The position numbers were made by a program, and so were the translations under genes. DNA of 64,000 nt from positions 186,001-250,000 of the forward strand of contig CAVOFV010000008.1 of the NCBI GenBank assembly GCA_963695085.1, read 5' to 3'. Below the pieces are notes generated by a model, which saw only the letters and a list, made by a program, of their open reading frames with translations, made no database searches and was not told where the DNA came from. The stretch is from SG8-30 sp963695085 (lineage in GTDB: Bacteria; Pseudomonadota; Gammaproteobacteria; Steroidobacterales; Steroidobacteraceae). Shown here piece by piece: positions 22,837 to 30,467 of the stretch. The stretch's first letter is position 1, and every line of letters begins with the position of its first letter.

Positions 22837-23460
22837 ATGGACCGGTCAACCAGGTTTTGGGACAGGATTGCGAAGCGCTACTCGACACAGCCCATTGCGG
22901 ACGAAGAGGCGTACCAGAGGAAGCTGAAGATCACACGCGGGTATTTTCGACCGGACATGGAAGTACTTGAATTTGGCTGTGGAACAGGATCGACGGCCCT
23001 TCTCCATGCCCCCTATGTGAAGCACATTCAAGCGATTGATGTCTCATCGAAGATGATTGAAATCGCCCAAGCCAAAGCTGATGCAGGAAATATCAGGAAT
23101 GTTACTTTCGAATGCTCAGCCATTGATGGATTCAGTGCTCCTGACCACAGCCTGGACGCCGTCCTGGGACTCAATATCCTGCACCTGCTGGAGAACAAGG
23201 AAGAGACGATTGCTGAGGTGCACAGGATGCTCAGGCCGGGCGGTATCTTTGTCACAAGTACGGCCTGCATCGCGGACATGAAGATGTTGTTCAGGATCGT
23301 GGCACCCGTTGGCAACTTCCTGCGGCTGATTCCACTGGTCAAGGTCTTTACCGCGAGGGAATTACTGGACAGTTTGACCGACGCCGGTTTTCAGATTGAC
23401 TACCAATGGCAACCGGACAAGAACAAAGCAGTGTTCATTGTGGCGCACAAGGCCACCTGA
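22837..23460 (+). CDS. Class I SAM-dependent methyltransferase (cassette 22)
   Basis: A 207-residue methyltransferase. MEVLEFGCGTGSTALLHAPY is motif I, IQAIDVSSKMIEIAQAKA motif II, LDAVLGLNILHLLENKEETI motif III/IV and MLRPGGIFVTSTACI the post-I strand. This is UbiE/Methyltransf_11-like. GGAGG at 22828-22832 fixes ATG 22837; the upstream in-frame codon at 22810 lies in the attC. It has lower GC than its neighbours. Substrate unknown. The stop lies at the edge of attC site 22. Confidence 0.9.
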   Translation: MDRSTRFWDRIAKRYSTQPIADEEAYQRKLKITRGYFRPDMEVLEFGCGTGSTALLHAPYVKHIQAIDVSSKMIEIAQAKADAGNIRNVTFECSAIDGFSAPDHSLDAVLGLNILHLLENKEETIAEVHRMLRPGGIFVTSTACIADMKMLFRIVAPVGNFLRLIPLVKVFTARELLDSLTDAGFQIDYQWQPDKNKAVFIVAHKAT

Positions 23461-23552
23461 CAACCGCATGCAACGGACGCGCCCAAGTGTCTGCTCGTTG
23501 TGTCGACAAGGTGCGCATTACTTGGGCACACCGTTGAGTCGAGCCGTTAGGC
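23455..23552 (+). repeat. attC site 22 (98 bp), left box mutated
   Basis: The left box reads ACCTGAC (A to G in the AAC), followed by AACCGCATGCAACGGACGCG, a common attC left arm; the right box is GTTAGGC at 23546-23552. It is the last clear attC of the array. Confidence 0.8.
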
Positions 23553-23578
23553 CTCGGAATCCCACACCCGGAGTTCTT

Positions 23579-24085
23579 ATGCGCTTCTTCAAGTCCTTCT
23601 TGCTCGGGGCCATGACAATCGGCGTCTCCGTCTCCTCGCCCGCTCAGAGTCCCCCGGCTCCCTGCACGGCGGCCGAGCATCGAGCATTTGACTTCTGGAT
23701 CGGCGAGTGGAACGTCTACGGCGCGAACGGAAAGCTCGCGGGAACGAACAGCATCAAGCGGGAAATCGGGGACTGCATTCTTCATGAGCGCTATGACACA
23801 GGCCGCGGATACAGCGGAGAGAGCTTCAATATCTACGACCAGCCGCGAAAGGTGTGGCACCAGACGTGGGTGGATTCATCCGGACTATTATTGGTCTTGG
23901 AAGGCGGACCCCGGGACGGAAAGATGGTGCTTGAAGGACATACGACAGGAGCTGATGGAACGAAAACGATGCATCGAATCACGTGGACGCCAAACCCCGA
24001 TGGAAGCGTCAGGCAGCTTTGGGAATCCACAGGCCCGTCTGGCGACTGGGCAGTGGCGTTTGATGGCAAGTACACGCGTAAGTAG
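23579..24085 (+). CDS. Secreted DUF1579-like protein (last cassette gene)
   Basis: A 168-residue protein with a signal peptide (FFKSFLLGAMTIGVSVSSPA) and a lipocalin-like body: EHRAFDFWIGEWNVYGANGK, then GDCILHERYDTGRGYSGESF, NIYDQPRKVWHQTWVDSSG and WTPNPDGSVRQLWESTG. These W-rich blocks recur in the DUF1579 family of unknown function. ATG 23579 follows the attC box by 26 bp. No attC follows, so this is the end of the recognisable array. A distant relative is at 47604-48149. Confidence 0.78.
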   Translation: MRFFKSFLLGAMTIGVSVSSPAQSPPAPCTAAEHRAFDFWIGEWNVYGANGKLAGTNSIKREIGDCILHERYDTGRGYSGESFNIYDQPRKVWHQTWVDSSGLLLVLEGGPRDGKMVLEGHTTGADGTKTMHRITWTPNPDGSVRQLWESTGPSGDWAVAFDGKYTRK

Positions 24086-24158
24086 GGTGGCATCACGCGC
24101 TGTCGTTCCCGGCGCCTCACGCAAGGACCATCGGCTCGGCTTCCTACGGAATGAACCC

Positions 24159-24554
24159 ATGACACATCAAGCGAAAGGCACATTCGTCGTCAAGCTGGAG
24201 CCGCTGGCCTTTGAGGGCCAGCCTGACGGGTCCACGCTGGGCCGCATGTCCATCGACAAGCAGATCTCCGGCGATCTTGTCGCGACGACGCGCGGCCAGA
24301 TGCTCAGTGCCATGACGGATACCAGGGGCTCGGCAGGCTACGTGGCCATCGAGCGAGTTGATGGCACACTGAACGGGCGCCAAGGCAGCTTCGTGCTGCA
24401 GCACACCGGGTCGATGAATCGAGGCACGCCCTCGCTCTCGGTCACGGTGGTGCCGGATTCCGGCACGGGCGGACTCGTTGGCCTGGCCGGCGAATTCAAG
24501 ATCGTCATTACCGAGGGCCAGCACAGCTACGAGTTCAATTACACATTGCCATGA
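24159..24554 (+). CDS. DUF3224-family protein
   Basis: A 131-residue single-domain protein. MTHQAKGTFVVKLEPLAFEG, LGRMSIDKQISGDLVATTRG, AGYVAIERVDGTLNGRQGSF and HTGSMNRGTPSLSVTVVPDS line up with the avidin-like barrel of DUF3224 proteins, which have no assigned function. Start ATG 24159 is the first that gives the domain; the frame upstream overlaps the previous gene and is a shadow. The stop overlaps the next start (ATGA at 24551). Confidence 0.87.
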   Translation: MTHQAKGTFVVKLEPLAFEGQPDGSTLGRMSIDKQISGDLVATTRGQMLSAMTDTRGSAGYVAIERVDGTLNGRQGSFVLQHTGSMNRGTPSLSVTVVPDSGTGGLVGLAGEFKIVITEGQHSYEFNYTLP

Positions 24555-25486
24555 GTCACGCAGCGCACGTGCTCGCGACGGTGGGCGGAACACCCGTCAT
24601 TCAACTTCGCCGCGTGGTTCCGGAAGGCTCCGCCCGCATACTCGTCAAGCTCGAGAGCCATAACCCGACGGGCAGCATGAAGGACCGAATGGCGCTGGCC
24701 GTGGTCCGCGGCGCCGTCGCGTCAGGAAGACTGAAGCCAGGCTGGACGCTCGTCGAGTACACGGGAGGCAGCACCGGTACTTCGCTCGCCTTTGTGTGCG
24801 CGGCGATGGGCTACCCGATCACGCTGGTCACCTCGGACGCATTCAGCGTCGAGAAACGAAACCACATGCGGGCGCTCGGTGCGAACGTCGTCGAGTTGCC
24901 GAGCGATGGCGGCGGGACCACCAGGGAGCTCATTCAACGCATGATCGCCGAGGCGGCGGCCTTGAGCTCGTCGCCAGGGACCTTCTATGTGGATCAGTTC
25001 AACAATCCGGACGCATCGTCTGGCTACGCGCCACTGGCCGACGAGTTGTGGCTGCAATCGGGTCATCGCATCGATGCATTTGTTCAATCGGTCGGCACTG
25101 CGCAGTGCATTGCCGGCGTGGCAAACAGGCTGCGCGCCCTGCAGGCCGGGATCCACGTCGCCGCGGTCGAGCCGGCGGAGTCCCCTGTCCTGTCCGGTGG
25201 CGCCCCAGGCGCGCACAAGATCGAGGGCGTCGGGCCTGGTTTCGTGCCCCCTTTGTGGAAGCCCGGACTCGCGGCCGAGATCATCCAGGTGTCGACGCCC
25301 GAGGCGAACGACATGGCCCGACGACTGGCGAAGGAAGAAGCTCTCTTTGCCGGCACGTCGACCGGTGCAAACGTCGTGGCTGCGATGAGAATTGCCGCGC
25401 GCCTCGGCCCCGGCCGCACGGTGACCACATTGGCCTGCGATACCGGCCTGAAGTACCTGTCTACTGAATTGTTCGCGCCTTTGTAG
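24551..25486 (+). CDS. PLP-dependent cysteine synthase-family enzyme
   Basis: A 311-residue fold-type II PLP enzyme. SHNPTGSMKDRMALAVV carries the PLP-binding lysine, EYTGGSTGTSLAFVCAAMGY the substrate Thr/Ser loop, and a glycine-rich segment SVGTAQCIAGVANRL binds the phosphate. VEPAESPVLSGG and HKIEGVGPGFVPPLW are also family blocks. This resembles cysteine synthase/CBS proteins, making or breaking beta-substituted amino acids. The overlap with the DUF3224 stop indicates translational coupling. Exact substrate is unclear. Confidence 0.9.
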   Translation: MSHAAHVLATVGGTPVIQLRRVVPEGSARILVKLESHNPTGSMKDRMALAVVRGAVASGRLKPGWTLVEYTGGSTGTSLAFVCAAMGYPITLVTSDAFSVEKRNHMRALGANVVELPSDGGGTTRELIQRMIAEAAALSSSPGTFYVDQFNNPDASSGYAPLADELWLQSGHRIDAFVQSVGTAQCIAGVANRLRALQAGIHVAAVEPAESPVLSGGAPGAHKIEGVGPGFVPPLWKPGLAAEIIQVSTPEANDMARRLAKEEALFAGTSTGANVVAAMRIAARLGPGRTVTTLACDTGLKYLSTELFAPL

Positions 25487-25554
25487 CTGGCCGCCAAGTG
25501 CACCGCCGAAGCTGCGTTACCATGTCCCGTCTGACATATACGGAGTGGAATTGC

Positions 25555-25878
25555 ATGGCCTGGCTGATCCTGGTGCTCGCCGGACTGTTTGAGGTCGCTT
25601 GGGCCGTTGGATTGAAGTACACGGACGGCTTCACGAAGCTCTGGCCGACCGTAGGCACGATACTCGCTACGGTCATCAGCCTGGGGCTGCTCGGCATCGC
25701 CATGAAGACCCTCCCCTTGGGTACCGCCTATGCGGTCTGGGTCGGTGTCGGCGCCGTGGGGACCGCCATCCTGGGCATCGTCTTGTTTGGCGAATCCGCC
25801 GATACGGGCCGCCTCATCAGCCTGGGACTCATCCTGGCTGGTATTGTCGGACTCAAGCTGACCGCGAATATCGTGTGA
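25555..25878 (+). CDS. sugE: Small multidrug resistance-family transporter, SugE type
   Basis: A 107-residue four-helix SMR transporter. MAWLILVLAGLFEVAWAVGL carries the essential membrane Glu13; KYTDGFTKLWPT, MKTLPLGTAYAVWVGVGAVG and FGESADTGRLISLGLILAGI follow. The KYTDGFT block and the FGE motif point to the SugE/Gdx branch, which exports guanidinium in antiparallel dimers. Start ATG 25555 gives the standard N-terminus; the ATG-like codon at 25498 does not. I looked for a guanidine riboswitch upstream and saw none. Confidence 0.93.
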   Translation: MAWLILVLAGLFEVAWAVGLKYTDGFTKLWPTVGTILATVISLGLLGIAMKTLPLGTAYAVWVGVGAVGTAILGIVLFGESADTGRLISLGLILAGIVGLKLTANIV

Positions 25879-25925
25879 GGCCTGGCCCCGACGTCAGGCA
25901 CAACATCAACCTCAAGGAGACCGCG

Positions 25926-26306
25926 ATGATCGGCTACGTCGTCCTCGGCACCAATGACCTGGCTCGTGCCAGGTCGTTCTACGACACCCTGCTGGCCGAG
26001 ATGGGCGCCAAGCGCATGATGGAATTCGGCGACCGCGGCTCTGCCTGGGGCGCAGCCATGGACAAGCCGATGCTGTGCATCATGACGCCCTTCGACGGCA
26101 AGAAGGCCACGGTGGGCAATGGCGTCATGGCCGGCATTGCGGTCGAGTCACGCGACCTGGTGGACCGGATGCACAAGAAGGCCCTCGCGCTGGGCGGCAC
26201 CGACGAAGGCCCTCCGGGTCTGCGCGGCGAGGGCGGTGAAGGCTTCTACGCCGCCTACTTCCGTGACCGGGATGGCAACAAACTCGACGTGTTCTGCTAC
26301 GGCTGA
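25926..26306 (+). CDS. VOC-family protein
   Basis: A 126-residue glyoxalase-fold protein: MIGYVVLGTNDLARARSFYD, then VGNGVMAGIAVESRDLVDRM, LALGGTDEGPPGLRGEGGEG and FYAAYFRDRDGNKLDVFCYG with the terminal metal-site region. AAGGAGACC at 25914-25922 fixes the start. It is one of five intact VOC genes in the window, which suggests expansion of the family here. Substrate unknown. Confidence 0.88.
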   Translation: MIGYVVLGTNDLARARSFYDTLLAEMGAKRMMEFGDRGSAWGAAMDKPMLCIMTPFDGKKATVGNGVMAGIAVESRDLVDRMHKKALALGGTDEGPPGLRGEGGEGFYAAYFRDRDGNKLDVFCYG

Positions 26307-26356
26307 GCACGCATACGTGAGTTGATGGACAAGATCGGTTGAGGGAGCTGGATCCA

Positions 26357-27451
26357 ATGAAAGACCCCGTCTTCGATTCCATTCTTCTGTCACTTGCCCT
26401 CGCTGTGGTGCTTGCATGCCCGGTTGCCGGGGCCGCAGGGAGCACATGTGACGCGTCGGGGGACTATGCCTTTGTCTGCGGCCCGCGCAATGCCGAGGAC
26501 CTGGTGCTAATCCCTGGTACAAGGTGGATCATAGCGAGCGGCATGGCTGCGGATGCGGCCATCTATCTCATCGACTCACGACAGAAGACCTGGACGGAGC
26601 TCTATCCGGCCGATGCGCCGCGCGCCGAACAGGACATGAAGACTTATGGCGCCTGTCCCGGCTCTCCGGACCCGAATAGTTTCGTCACGCACGGCCTGAA
26701 CCTGCGTCCCGGCACTGACGGCCACTCGACGCTGTACGTCGTCGGTCACGGCGGGCGCGAGGCCATCGAAGTATTCGACGTGAACGCAAATGGCGATACA
26801 CCGGTACTGACGTGGATCGGGTGCGTCTTGACGCCGGACGGCATGGAAGCAAACAGCGTCGCGTCTCTTGGCAACGGCTCGCTGCTCATAACCATTCCGT
26901 TGCATACCGGCATTCCCATTGGCGATGCGCTCGCCGGAAAACCGACCGGCGGGGTCTACGAGTGGTCCCCGGGTGATGCGGGCTTCAGCATGGTGCAGGG
27001 CACTGAACTGCCCTATGCCAATGGCATCGAGGTGTCTGCCGACGGGCAGGAATTCTATGTCGTATCGTCCGGACTGTTGACGGTTTCGGCCTACTCGGGC
27101 AGCAATCCGGCGCAGCTGTTGCGCAGCAGCAAGCCCTTTGCGTTCGTGCCCGATAACCTGCACATGGGAAGCGATGGGAAATTGCTCACCGCCGGCCTCA
27201 ACATCCTCGACCCGGTATGCGGCGACGTTCCACGGTCCAGTAAATTTGACCTGGAAGAGTTTGCGAGTTGTCCCCGGCCCTTTACCGTCCTGGCGATTGA
27301 CCCACAATCGATGGAGGGCAAGGTCCTGGCCAGTGGGCCGGCCAACAAGCATTTCAGCAACATCACGATGGCGCTGCCGGTAGGCAACGAGCTTTGGATA
27401 GGGACCTTCGGCGGCGACCGCATCGGCTATCGTTCATTGGCGCTTGATTAG
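26357..27451 (+). CDS. Secreted SMP-30/gluconolactonase-like beta-propeller protein
   Basis: A 364-residue protein with a signal peptide (LALAVVLACPVAGAAG). The mature part has repeated strand blocks DLVLIPGTRWIIASGMAA, HGLNLRPGTDGHSTLYVVGH, GMEANSVASLGNGSLLITIP and LPYANGIEVSADGQEFYVVS, typical of SMP-30/strictosidine synthase-like six-bladed propellers; four scattered cysteines may form disulfides. ATG 26357 is preceded by GGGAGCTGG; a TTG at 26339 is a weaker choice. Activity unknown, possibly lactonase or arylesterase. Confidence 0.75.
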   Translation: MKDPVFDSILLSLALAVVLACPVAGAAGSTCDASGDYAFVCGPRNAEDLVLIPGTRWIIASGMAADAAIYLIDSRQKTWTELYPADAPRAEQDMKTYGACPGSPDPNSFVTHGLNLRPGTDGHSTLYVVGHGGREAIEVFDVNANGDTPVLTWIGCVLTPDGMEANSVASLGNGSLLITIPLHTGIPIGDALAGKPTGGVYEWSPGDAGFSMVQGTELPYANGIEVSADGQEFYVVSSGLLTVSAYSGSNPAQLLRSSKPFAFVPDNLHMGSDGKLLTAGLNILDPVCGDVPRSSKFDLEEFASCPRPFTVLAIDPQSMEGKVLASGPANKHFSNITMALPVGNELWIGTFGGDRIGYRSLALD

Positions 27452-27478
27452 AAGACGAACTCAACCAGGGGGAACACG

Positions 27479-27550
27479 TGCCCATCACCGCCTTCAACAG
27501 CTTCACCGACGGCCTCGATGCGCACGAGCTGGATCTGCTCATTCGCTAGT
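27479..27550 (+). pseudogene. Short N-terminal gene remnant
   Basis: A GTG at 27479 after AACCAGGGGGAACAC opens a 23-residue frame (PITAFNSFTDGLDAHELDLL, ending at TAG). It looks like the start of a longer protein that stops just before the attC-like fossil at 27567. Family not recognised; it may be the remains of a gene cut by a rearrangement. Confidence 0.35.
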
Positions 27551-27566
27551 TGGGGCGCACGGTCGA

Positions 27567-27627
27567 ACTGTGCGATGCAGAGTCGGGCGCTTGTCGTCGT
27601 GCCGCTGGCAGGGACCGCAAGCGGTTC
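27567..27627 (+). repeat. attC fossil, family B central part, outside the array
   Basis: GTGCGATGCAGAGTCGGGCGC, then TTGTCGTCGTGCCGCTGGCA and GGGACCGCAAGCGGT follow the family B pattern (TATGCGATGCAGCGTTCGGCGC, TTGTCGTCACGCCGCTTGCA) with scattered changes. Neither recombination box is intact. It lies 4 kb beyond the last clear attC. Confidence 0.65.
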
Positions 27628-27652
27628 TGGCGTCGCTTCTTGGACAGCAGTC

Positions 27653-28507
27653 ATGAAGAACTACTTCTGTTTGCTCGCGTCCATATTGCTGGCCAGTTGT
27701 GTGGCCATCCCGGTTCCCGCAGAACGGGTCGTACTGGATGGAAGACGATTTGCGGATTCGGACCTGGATTTCGTTCAGCCAGGCAAGACGTCGCGACCTG
27801 AAGTAATCGGGAACTTGGGAAACCCCACCATGTGGCTTGCCGAAAGGGGCCTCTTGGTTTACGGACTGCGTCAAGTCGACTCAGGCGCCCTCTGGTTCAT
27901 CGGCGCAGGATTGTCGGGGTTTGGCGGACTGGTAGAAGGTGAGACCAAGGAAGCCCTGTACCTGGTCCTGGACGATAAGGATGTCGTGACCTGTTGGGGG
28001 CGTGCACCGGTAGGACGCGGCGAAACCTGGCTGAGCGCGGCAATGGACTGGGCCGCTTCAAGGGCGATAGAAGTCCCACAAGCAAAAAGTCGGTTTGTTG
28101 AGGAGGCACCAACTACGGAACAGAGCCTCATCTATTTCTACCGGCCAAGAGACAGTCAATACGTTCTGCCGTTTGCGCCCCCCGCCAGGAAGACGCTGCC
28201 AGGCGTAGCGAACTACGCAGACATCCGCCAGGACGGCGTGCTGGTGGGACAGATTCGCTGGCGAAGTTACGCAATAGTCCGGGTGGCGCCCGGCGCCCAC
28301 ACGTTCGTGGTAGATCCGGATACGGACGACGTGGTGAATCCCGGAATTTATCGTAGCGCGACCATACAATTGGACGTCGCGCCTGAGACTGCCACCTTCG
28401 TGGACGTAGCGATCCAGGCCGGATTGGGGATGATTGAATCCATACTCGTCGAGCGACCGCGCAACGAGGCGCTTCGGGTGATTGGGGAACTTAGGGAGTC
28501 CTGGTGA
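27653..28507 (+). CDS. Hypothetical lipoprotein
   Basis: A 284-residue protein with a clean lipobox: YFCLLASILLASCVAIPVPA, cysteine at residue 16. The body has DLDFVQPGKTSRPEVIGNLG, a pattern seen in SmpA/BamE-like lipoproteins (conserved KTxxEVxxxLG turn), a Gly-rich segment FIGAGLSGFGGLVEG and a C-terminal DUF2846-like part (SLIYFYRPRDSQ, RVAPGAHTFVVDPD, ETATFVDVAIQAG). So it is probably an outer-membrane or periplasmic anchored protein of two domains. ATG 27653 gives the lipoprotein start. The attC fossil lies directly upstream. Confidence 0.78.
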   Translation: MKNYFCLLASILLASCVAIPVPAERVVLDGRRFADSDLDFVQPGKTSRPEVIGNLGNPTMWLAERGLLVYGLRQVDSGALWFIGAGLSGFGGLVEGETKEALYLVLDDKDVVTCWGRAPVGRGETWLSAAMDWAASRAIEVPQAKSRFVEEAPTTEQSLIYFYRPRDSQYVLPFAPPARKTLPGVANYADIRQDGVLVGQIRWRSYAIVRVAPGAHTFVVDPDTDDVVNPGIYRSATIQLDVAPETATFVDVAIQAGLGMIESILVERPRNEALRVIGELRESW

Positions 28508-28652
28508 CCGACTGGTGATCTGCAGACGTGCCGCCTGACAAATCGTCGAAACCGGGTGTTGGGCGTAACGACGGCGCATGGCTCACGATGATCAGTAGAT
28601 CGATTCTTGTACCGGCTTGGGTCTGCTCGCACCGATCTGGAGTCAACGCAAC

Positions 28653-28908
28653 GTGAAGTTCACCGCCGTCCGAAAGTATGCCCTGGCAGGACCACATTCA
28701 CGTCTTCGTATCGGGACAGCAGCGTGAGCTTGCTTTGGTCGTGTACGGTGACTTCACGGAGAAGCTGCTGTGGGGCGGCAAGGTGGTAGGCGTTCGCGTG
28801 GCACTCCGTTCAGCCCGGCCGGCCGCGGTAAAGGACCTGGTTAAGCAAGCCTGGTTGAATAAGGCGCCGAAGGCGCTTCATGCCCTCAAGGCACAGCCAG
28901 GAGCGTAG
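28653..28908 (+). pseudogene. Possible frameshifted MmcQ/YjbR-like gene
   Basis: A GTG at 28653 begins KFTAVRKYALAGPHS, like the start of YjbR proteins (an opening of the type VRxxALxLP). From 28678 another frame reads HIHVFVSGQQRELALVVYGD and ends VKDLVKQAWLNKAPKALHAL, like their C-terminal W..KAPK.L block. The middle of the domain is missing. The open frame alone would encode a 76-residue protein. I cannot exclude that it is a small intact gene of another family. Confidence 0.4.
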
Positions 28909-29080
28909 CGGATCTGTTTCCCGGCGCTGCAGACCAGCCCGGACCTTTGCTCAGGCGGAGCGTCCGGGCTATCGTGGCGTCTTGCGGGCGTGGTGCTTTG
29001 TCGTCGCCCGCCTGACTCAAGTGTCATTGGTCACCAGCCGCATGCAACTTGCCGAAGAAACGTCGTCGAAGGGAGCCATC

Positions 29081-29452
29081 ATGGAACTCGGGGCATTCTC
29101 AGTCAGCCTGGCAGTCAAGGACATTGCCCAATCCCGCGCCTTTTACGAGAAGCTGGGCTTCAAGGCATTCGCAGGTGAACAGTCCCAGAACTGGCTGATC
29201 ATGAAGAACGGTGATGCGGCGATCGGACTCTTCCAGGGGATGTTCGAGAAGAACATCCTGACGTTCAATCCAGGATGGGACAGCAGCGCGGCACGCCTGC
29301 CAGAGTTCACCGACATACGGGACATTCAACGCCATCTGAAATCGCAGGGTGTCCAGTTGACTACCGAGGCCGATGAGAAATCAGAAGGTCCAGCCAGCCT
29401 TGTTGTGGTTGACCCGGACGGCAACCAGATACTGGTCGACCAGCACGTCTGA
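29081..29452 (+). CDS. VOC-family (glyoxalase-like) protein
   Basis: A 123-residue protein: MELGAFSVSLAVKDIAQSRA, FYEKLGFKAFAGEQSQNWLI, GLFQGMFEKNILTFNPGWD and SLVVVDPDGNQILVDQHV. Such proteins with an N-terminal ELG.FS.SL start resemble the YkcA/PhnB-like glyoxalase group. AAGGGAGCC at 29068-29076 fixes ATG 29081. Unknown substrate. Confidence 0.9.
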   Translation: MELGAFSVSLAVKDIAQSRAFYEKLGFKAFAGEQSQNWLIMKNGDAAIGLFQGMFEKNILTFNPGWDSSAARLPEFTDIRDIQRHLKSQGVQLTTEADEKSEGPASLVVVDPDGNQILVDQHV

Positions 29453-29528
29453 CTGAATCGGCCGCGCGACACTTGGCGGCATGGGCGTCTGCTGGACGCG
29501 CGCTTGAGAAGACTTGGGGAGTTCGTCA

Positions 29529-29918
29529 ATGACAGATCCGAAGAAAGGTTCTTGCCTGTGCGGTCGCGTCAGCTTCTTCGTGACCGCCGACCTTGACGTC
29601 AACGATGCGTGTCACTGCGTCCAGTGCAGGAAACATTCCGGACACTACTTTGCTTCTGCGGATGTGCCGCGGGCGTCGCTCGCCATTACCGGTCAGGAGC
29701 ATGTGTCCTGGTACCGGTCGTCGGAGAAGGCGCGGCGCGGCTTCTGCTCGACATGCGGATCGTCGCTGTTCTTCGACCCGCTCAAGGGCGACATGACCGG
29801 CATCGCGATGGGCGCACTTGACTCGCCTACCTCGACACGCCTCAGGATTCACATCTTTGTGGCCGAGAAGGGTGATTACTATGAAATCACCGACGGCCTC
29901 CCGCAGAACCAACACTGA
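29529..29918 (+). CDS. GFA-family zinc protein (glutathione-dependent formaldehyde-activating-like)
   Basis: A 129-residue Mss4-like zinc protein: KKGSCLCGRVSFFV supplies Cys-x-Cys, DACHCVQCRKHSGHYF Cys-x2-Cys, and GFCSTCGSSLFFDP another Cys-x2-Cys, so structural and catalytic zinc sites are complete. The middle WYRSSEKARRGF block and the end MGALDSP are standard. Family members bind glutathione adducts, but most have unknown substrates. ATG 29529 follows a weak GGGGAG at 29516-29521. Confidence 0.93.
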   Translation: MTDPKKGSCLCGRVSFFVTADLDVNDACHCVQCRKHSGHYFASADVPRASLAITGQEHVSWYRSSEKARRGFCSTCGSSLFFDPLKGDMTGIAMGALDSPTSTRLRIHIFVAEKGDYYEITDGLPQNQH

Positions 29919-30029
29919 GCACCACGCCAGCATGTGCAGATGCAAGCCGGCCTCCGGTCCTCGATGCCTTGAGCAGCAACTCGTCGCAAGACGGCAATTT
30001 GCACGGTTCTTTCGTGAAGGAGAAGCACA

Positions 30030-30401
30030 ATGGCACGCAACCCCGTTGGCTGGTTCGAGATCTACGTGCAGGACATGGAACGGGCGAAGAAATTCTATGA
30101 GTCGGTGTTCGAGATCAGGCTCGAGCGCCTGAAGAGTCCGGGCATAGAGATGTGGGAGTTCCCGGGAAGTGCCGGCAACACCGGGACGCCGGGCTCGCTG
30201 GTGAAGGCGCAGGGCTGCCCTTCCGGCGGGAACAGCACGGTCGTCTACTTCAACTGCGAGGATTGCGCTACGGAAGCGGGCCGCGTGGCAGGCGCCGGCG
30301 GCCGCATCCAGAAGCAGAAGTTCTCGATCGGTCAGTACGGCTTCATAGCCCTGGCCCTGGACACGGAAGGCAACATGTTTGGAATGCACTCCGGAAAGTA
30401 G
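30030..30401 (+). CDS. VOC-family protein
   Basis: A 123-residue protein: ARNPVGWFEIYVQDMERAKK, FYESVFEIRLERLKSPGIEM, NSTVVYFNCEDCATEAGRVA and IGQYGFIALALDTEGNMFGM are the blocks of the glyoxalase subfamily often labelled 27-kDa antigen or YdcJ-like. AAGGAGAAGCAC at 30018-30029 gives an ideal start. The stop is followed after 66 bp by an oxidoreductase. Confidence 0.92.
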   Translation: MARNPVGWFEIYVQDMERAKKFYESVFEIRLERLKSPGIEMWEFPGSAGNTGTPGSLVKAQGCPSGGNSTVVYFNCEDCATEAGRVAGAGGRIQKQKFSIGQYGFIALALDTEGNMFGMHSGK

Positions 30402-30467
30402 AGCAAATGACTCGAAAGCCGCTTCGGACAATGGCCTGTCGCACAACGACCATCAGGAGATCGACCG

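Larger units (their letters stand above)
7149..24085 (+). mobile_element. Chromosomal (sedentary) integron: intI plus cassette array
   Basis: An integrase gene on the minus strand is followed, on its upstream side, by about 22 attC-like sites spaced 0.3-1.3 kb apart. Nearly all end in GTTAGRY and most begin in RYCTAAC. Each interval holds one gene or one toxin-antitoxin pair whose stop usually overlaps the next attC. All sites share one orientation. Most fall into two families of attC, as is usual for chromosomal integrons. There is no sul1, qacE or transposon end. The distal limit is uncertain: the last recognisable site ends at 23552, and the gene after it (to 24085) has no following site. 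Confidence 0.93.

Noticed and set aside
25487..25554. Guanidine riboswitch upstream of the SugE-like gene
   Set aside because: I searched for paired ACGR loops or the class III pseudoknot pattern and saw neither in the 68 bp available.
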